Assembly (NCBI GenBank): GCA_027451265.1
Contig: DAIDJT010000108.1
Coordinates: forward strand, 1 to 8,419
DNA: 8,419 bases
Direction of reading: 5' to 3'
Source of the DNA: Bacteroidales bacterium
Lineage (GTDB): Bacteria; Bacteroidota; Bacteroidia; Bacteroidales; VadinHA17
Below, piece after piece: positions 7,001 through 8,419 of this stretch; position 1 is the stretch's first letter; every line of letters starts with the position of its first letter. Both the position numbers and the translations under genes were made by a program. The notes under the pieces were generated by a model. The model saw nothing but the letters and a program-made list of their open reading frames with translations, was not told the DNA's origin and did no database searches.

Positions 7001-7426
7001 ATGAGCTTTGAATATAAGGTCCAGGGAGGCGACTTCACCCATGCCGGTTATGCATCAAGCCAGGTTAAGAAGATGCTTAAGCAGCTTGGTGTTGACAACA
7101 CCGTCATAAAGAGAGTGGTTGTCTGTCTCTATGAGGCTGAAGTCAACATCGTGGCTCATGCATGGGACGGCATCATCAATATCGTCCTTGACACCGATTC
7201 AGTATTCATGAAGCTGACAGATAACGGTCCGGGCATTCCTGACATTGAGCTGGCTATGCAGAAGGGCTTCTCAACCGCCTCTCCCGAAGTAAGGGAGATG
7301 GGGTTCGGGGCAGGCATGGGGCTGCCCAATATAAGTGCCAATGCTGACAGGTTCATAATCACGAGTGAACCGGGCAGGGGCACCACCCTCGAGATAACAA
7401 TTAACCTTAACGGCACTGCCGCCTGA
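7001..7426 (+). CDS. RsbW/SpoIIAB-like ATP-binding protein (HATPase, anti-sigma-type kinase)
   Basis: This is a 141-aa stand-alone GHKL ATPase domain. It has the N box EAEVNIVAHA with E45 and N49, the G1 box DNGPGIPD from D74, and the G2 box GFGAGMGL at 101-108. No sensor, dimerisation/phosphoacceptor or membrane region is present, so it resembles the serine kinases of anti-sigma type (RsbW, SpoIIAB) and not a full histidine kinase. No STAS-domain antagonist or sigma factor gene is visible in the window, so its partner may be the DRTGG protein, the hydrogenase, or a gene further right. A GTG at 6995 adds two residues (M-A); the ATG at 7001 is the simpler choice. The next ATG follows 4 nt after the stop, so this is one operon with the hydrogenase. 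Confidence 0.85.
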   Translation: MSFEYKVQGGDFTHAGYASSQVKKMLKQLGVDNTVIKRVVVCLYEAEVNIVAHAWDGIINIVLDTDSVFMKLTDNGPGIPDIELAMQKGFSTASPEVREMGFGAGMGLPNISANADRFIITSEPGRGTTLEITINLNGTAA

Positions 7427-7430
7427 TAAC

Positions 7431-8419
7431 ATGGAAAAAGGATTCTTTCACCACGCACTGACAATTCGCGAAGATATCTGCACAGGATGCTCTCTCTGCA
7501 TGAGAGTCTGCCCTACCGGGGCACTGCGCATACGCGACGGGAAGGCAAGGCTGATCGAAGACCGCTGCGTCGACTGCGGTGAGTGCTTCAGGAATTGCCC
7601 GGTGCATGCAATTATTATCGAACAGGACGACTTCAGCCGGATATTTGATTACAAGCACCGCGTGGCTCTCGTCCCAGCGGTACTCCACGGCCAGTTCAGA
7701 CATGAAGTCTCAATGTCTGAAATAAGCGCCGTCCTTAAGAGCCTTGGATTCACATGGGTATATGAGGTTGAGCACGGAGCTGAAATACTCAAGCCAGCGA
7801 TCGATGATCTCATGAACATCAGGACCCTCCCCCGCCCTCTTATCTCCAGCTACTGTCCTGCCATCGTCCGCCTCATACAGGTCCGTTTCCCGGCACTCTT
7901 AAGGAACCTGGCAACCGTAAAGGCTCCTCTCGAGATGGCAGCTTTCTATTGCCGGCGCGTTCTGCGTGACAGGGGTGCTCACAATGCTGAAATAGGGGTA
8001 TTCTATGTAACCCCATGCGCTGCCAAAATCGCCGCAGTGAAATCACCAGTAGGCGAAGAATCAACACCCATAAGCGGCGTGATCAACATGGATTTCATTT
8101 ATAACAGGATAAACCGCACCCTCAGGAACAAGGGAGAGCTCGATTACGGCGACGATCACGCCTATTCCGTTGATCCTGACACACTTGTATGGAGCCTGAC
8201 CAACGGGGAGGCCTCCTGCGTGAACGGCCGCACTCTTGCAATTGACGGAATGAACAATGTGACCGAATTCCTCGAACAGCTTGAGAACGACGAAATTACC
8301 GGCGTTGATTACCTCGAACTGAGGGCGTGTGACGAGGGTTGTGCAGGTGGCGTGCTGCTTTCATCCAACCGTTTCCTGGTTGCCGAGAGGCTGCGAAACA
8401 AGGCTCGCAACCTGCAGCC
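7431..8419 (+). CDS. Divergent [FeFe] hydrogenase, HydS-like (putative sensory type), 3' truncated by window
   Basis: The frame stays open for 329 codons to the right edge. Two [4Fe-4S] ferredoxin motifs come first: C17, C20, C23, C27-P and C46, C49, C52, C56-P. The H-cluster domain follows, with all four expected ligand cysteines: L1 SSYCPA (C142), L2 TPCAAK (C196, K199) and L3 CDEGCAGG (C300, C304). It departs from standard catalytic HydA. L1 has Y141 where TSCCP has the proton-relay cysteine. L2 has T for the M of MPC and lacks the E of PCxxKxxE. L3 has R for M in ExMxC and ends GGV instead of GGG. Such changes are known in group C/D (HydS-type) enzymes, which have low turnover and are proposed H2 or redox sensors. 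A C-terminal PAS domain, common in HydS, would lie beyond the edge. Co-transcription with DRTGG and RsbW-like genes fits a signalling role; an electron-transfer or catalytic role is not excluded. Confidence 0.85.
   Translation, partial: MEKGFFHHALTIREDICTGCSLCMRVCPTGALRIRDGKARLIEDRCVDCGECFRNCPVHAIIIEQDDFSRIFDYKHRVALVPAVLHGQFRHEVSMSEISAVLKSLGFTWVYEVEHGAEILKPAIDDLMNIRTLPRPLISSYCPAIVRLIQVRFPALLRNLATVKAPLEMAAFYCRRVLRDRGAHNAEIGVFYVTPCAAKIAAVKSPVGEESTPISGVINMDFIYNRINRTLRNKGELDYGDDHAYSVDPDTLVWSLTNGEASCVNGRTLAIDGMNNVTEFLEQLENDEITGVDYLELRACDEGCAGGVLLSSNRFLVAERLRNKARNLQ

Noticed and set aside
7431..7620. A separate 2[4Fe-4S] ferredoxin gene
   Set aside because: The frame continues without a stop from the cysteine motifs into the H-cluster domain, so this is the N-terminal domain of the hydrogenase.
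7407..7703. Minus-strand frame of 98 codons across the end of the HATPase gene and the start of the hydrogenase gene
   Set aside because: It overlaps two genes with strong motifs (G2 box, ferredoxin cysteines) and has no family-like sequence.

Overview
The window looks like a chromosomal piece of an anaerobic, fermentative member of the Bacteroidota. Three things point there. Intergenic regions carry the Bacteroidota sigma-70 -7 element TAnnTTTG (minus strand 1446-1439; plus strand 1516-1523, 3519-3526 and 6594-6601). Shine-Dalgarno sequences are absent or weak. The gene content (DPP-IV-type S9 peptidase, peptidase T, PA-domain M28 lipoprotein, divergent [FeFe] hydrogenase) suits a peptide-fermenting Bacteroidales-like anaerobe. 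This is inferred from sequence features only.

Layout: (1) 1-1399, minus strand, holds the N-terminal 466 codons of a secreted DPP-IV-family S9 peptidase; the catalytic hydrolase domain lies off the left edge. (2) 1580-3516, plus strand, holds a two-gene unit, an HxxxDG acyltransferase followed 5 nt later by a membrane protein with an N-terminal zinc ribbon. (3) 3640-6497 holds peptidase T and an M28 aminopeptidase-like lipoprotein, overlapping by 4 nt (ATGA) and preceded by a promoter and a leader with two mutually exclusive hairpins. (4) 6644 to the right edge holds a tight operon of a DRTGG-domain protein, an RsbW-like HATPase and a divergent, HydS-like [FeFe] hydrogenase cut by the edge. 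No stretch over 300 bases lacks a gene. I saw no RNA gene, mobile element or CRISPR array.

How the parts may work together: the three peptidases (secreted dipeptide release, cytoplasmic tripeptide cleavage, envelope-anchored M28 peptidase) imply growth on peptides. Fermenting amino acids makes reduced cofactors. The last operon is a plausible redox or H2 signalling module, and its promoter overlaps a perfect TGTGAA-TATA-TTCACA dyad of the form bound by Rex, the NADH/NAD+-sensing repressor. A second TTGTTA...TAACA dyad lies directly upstream. The most notable points are this putative Rex control of a DRTGG/HATPase/HydS operon and the loss of the usual proton-relay cysteine in the hydrogenase L1 motif (SSYCPA in place of TSCCP).
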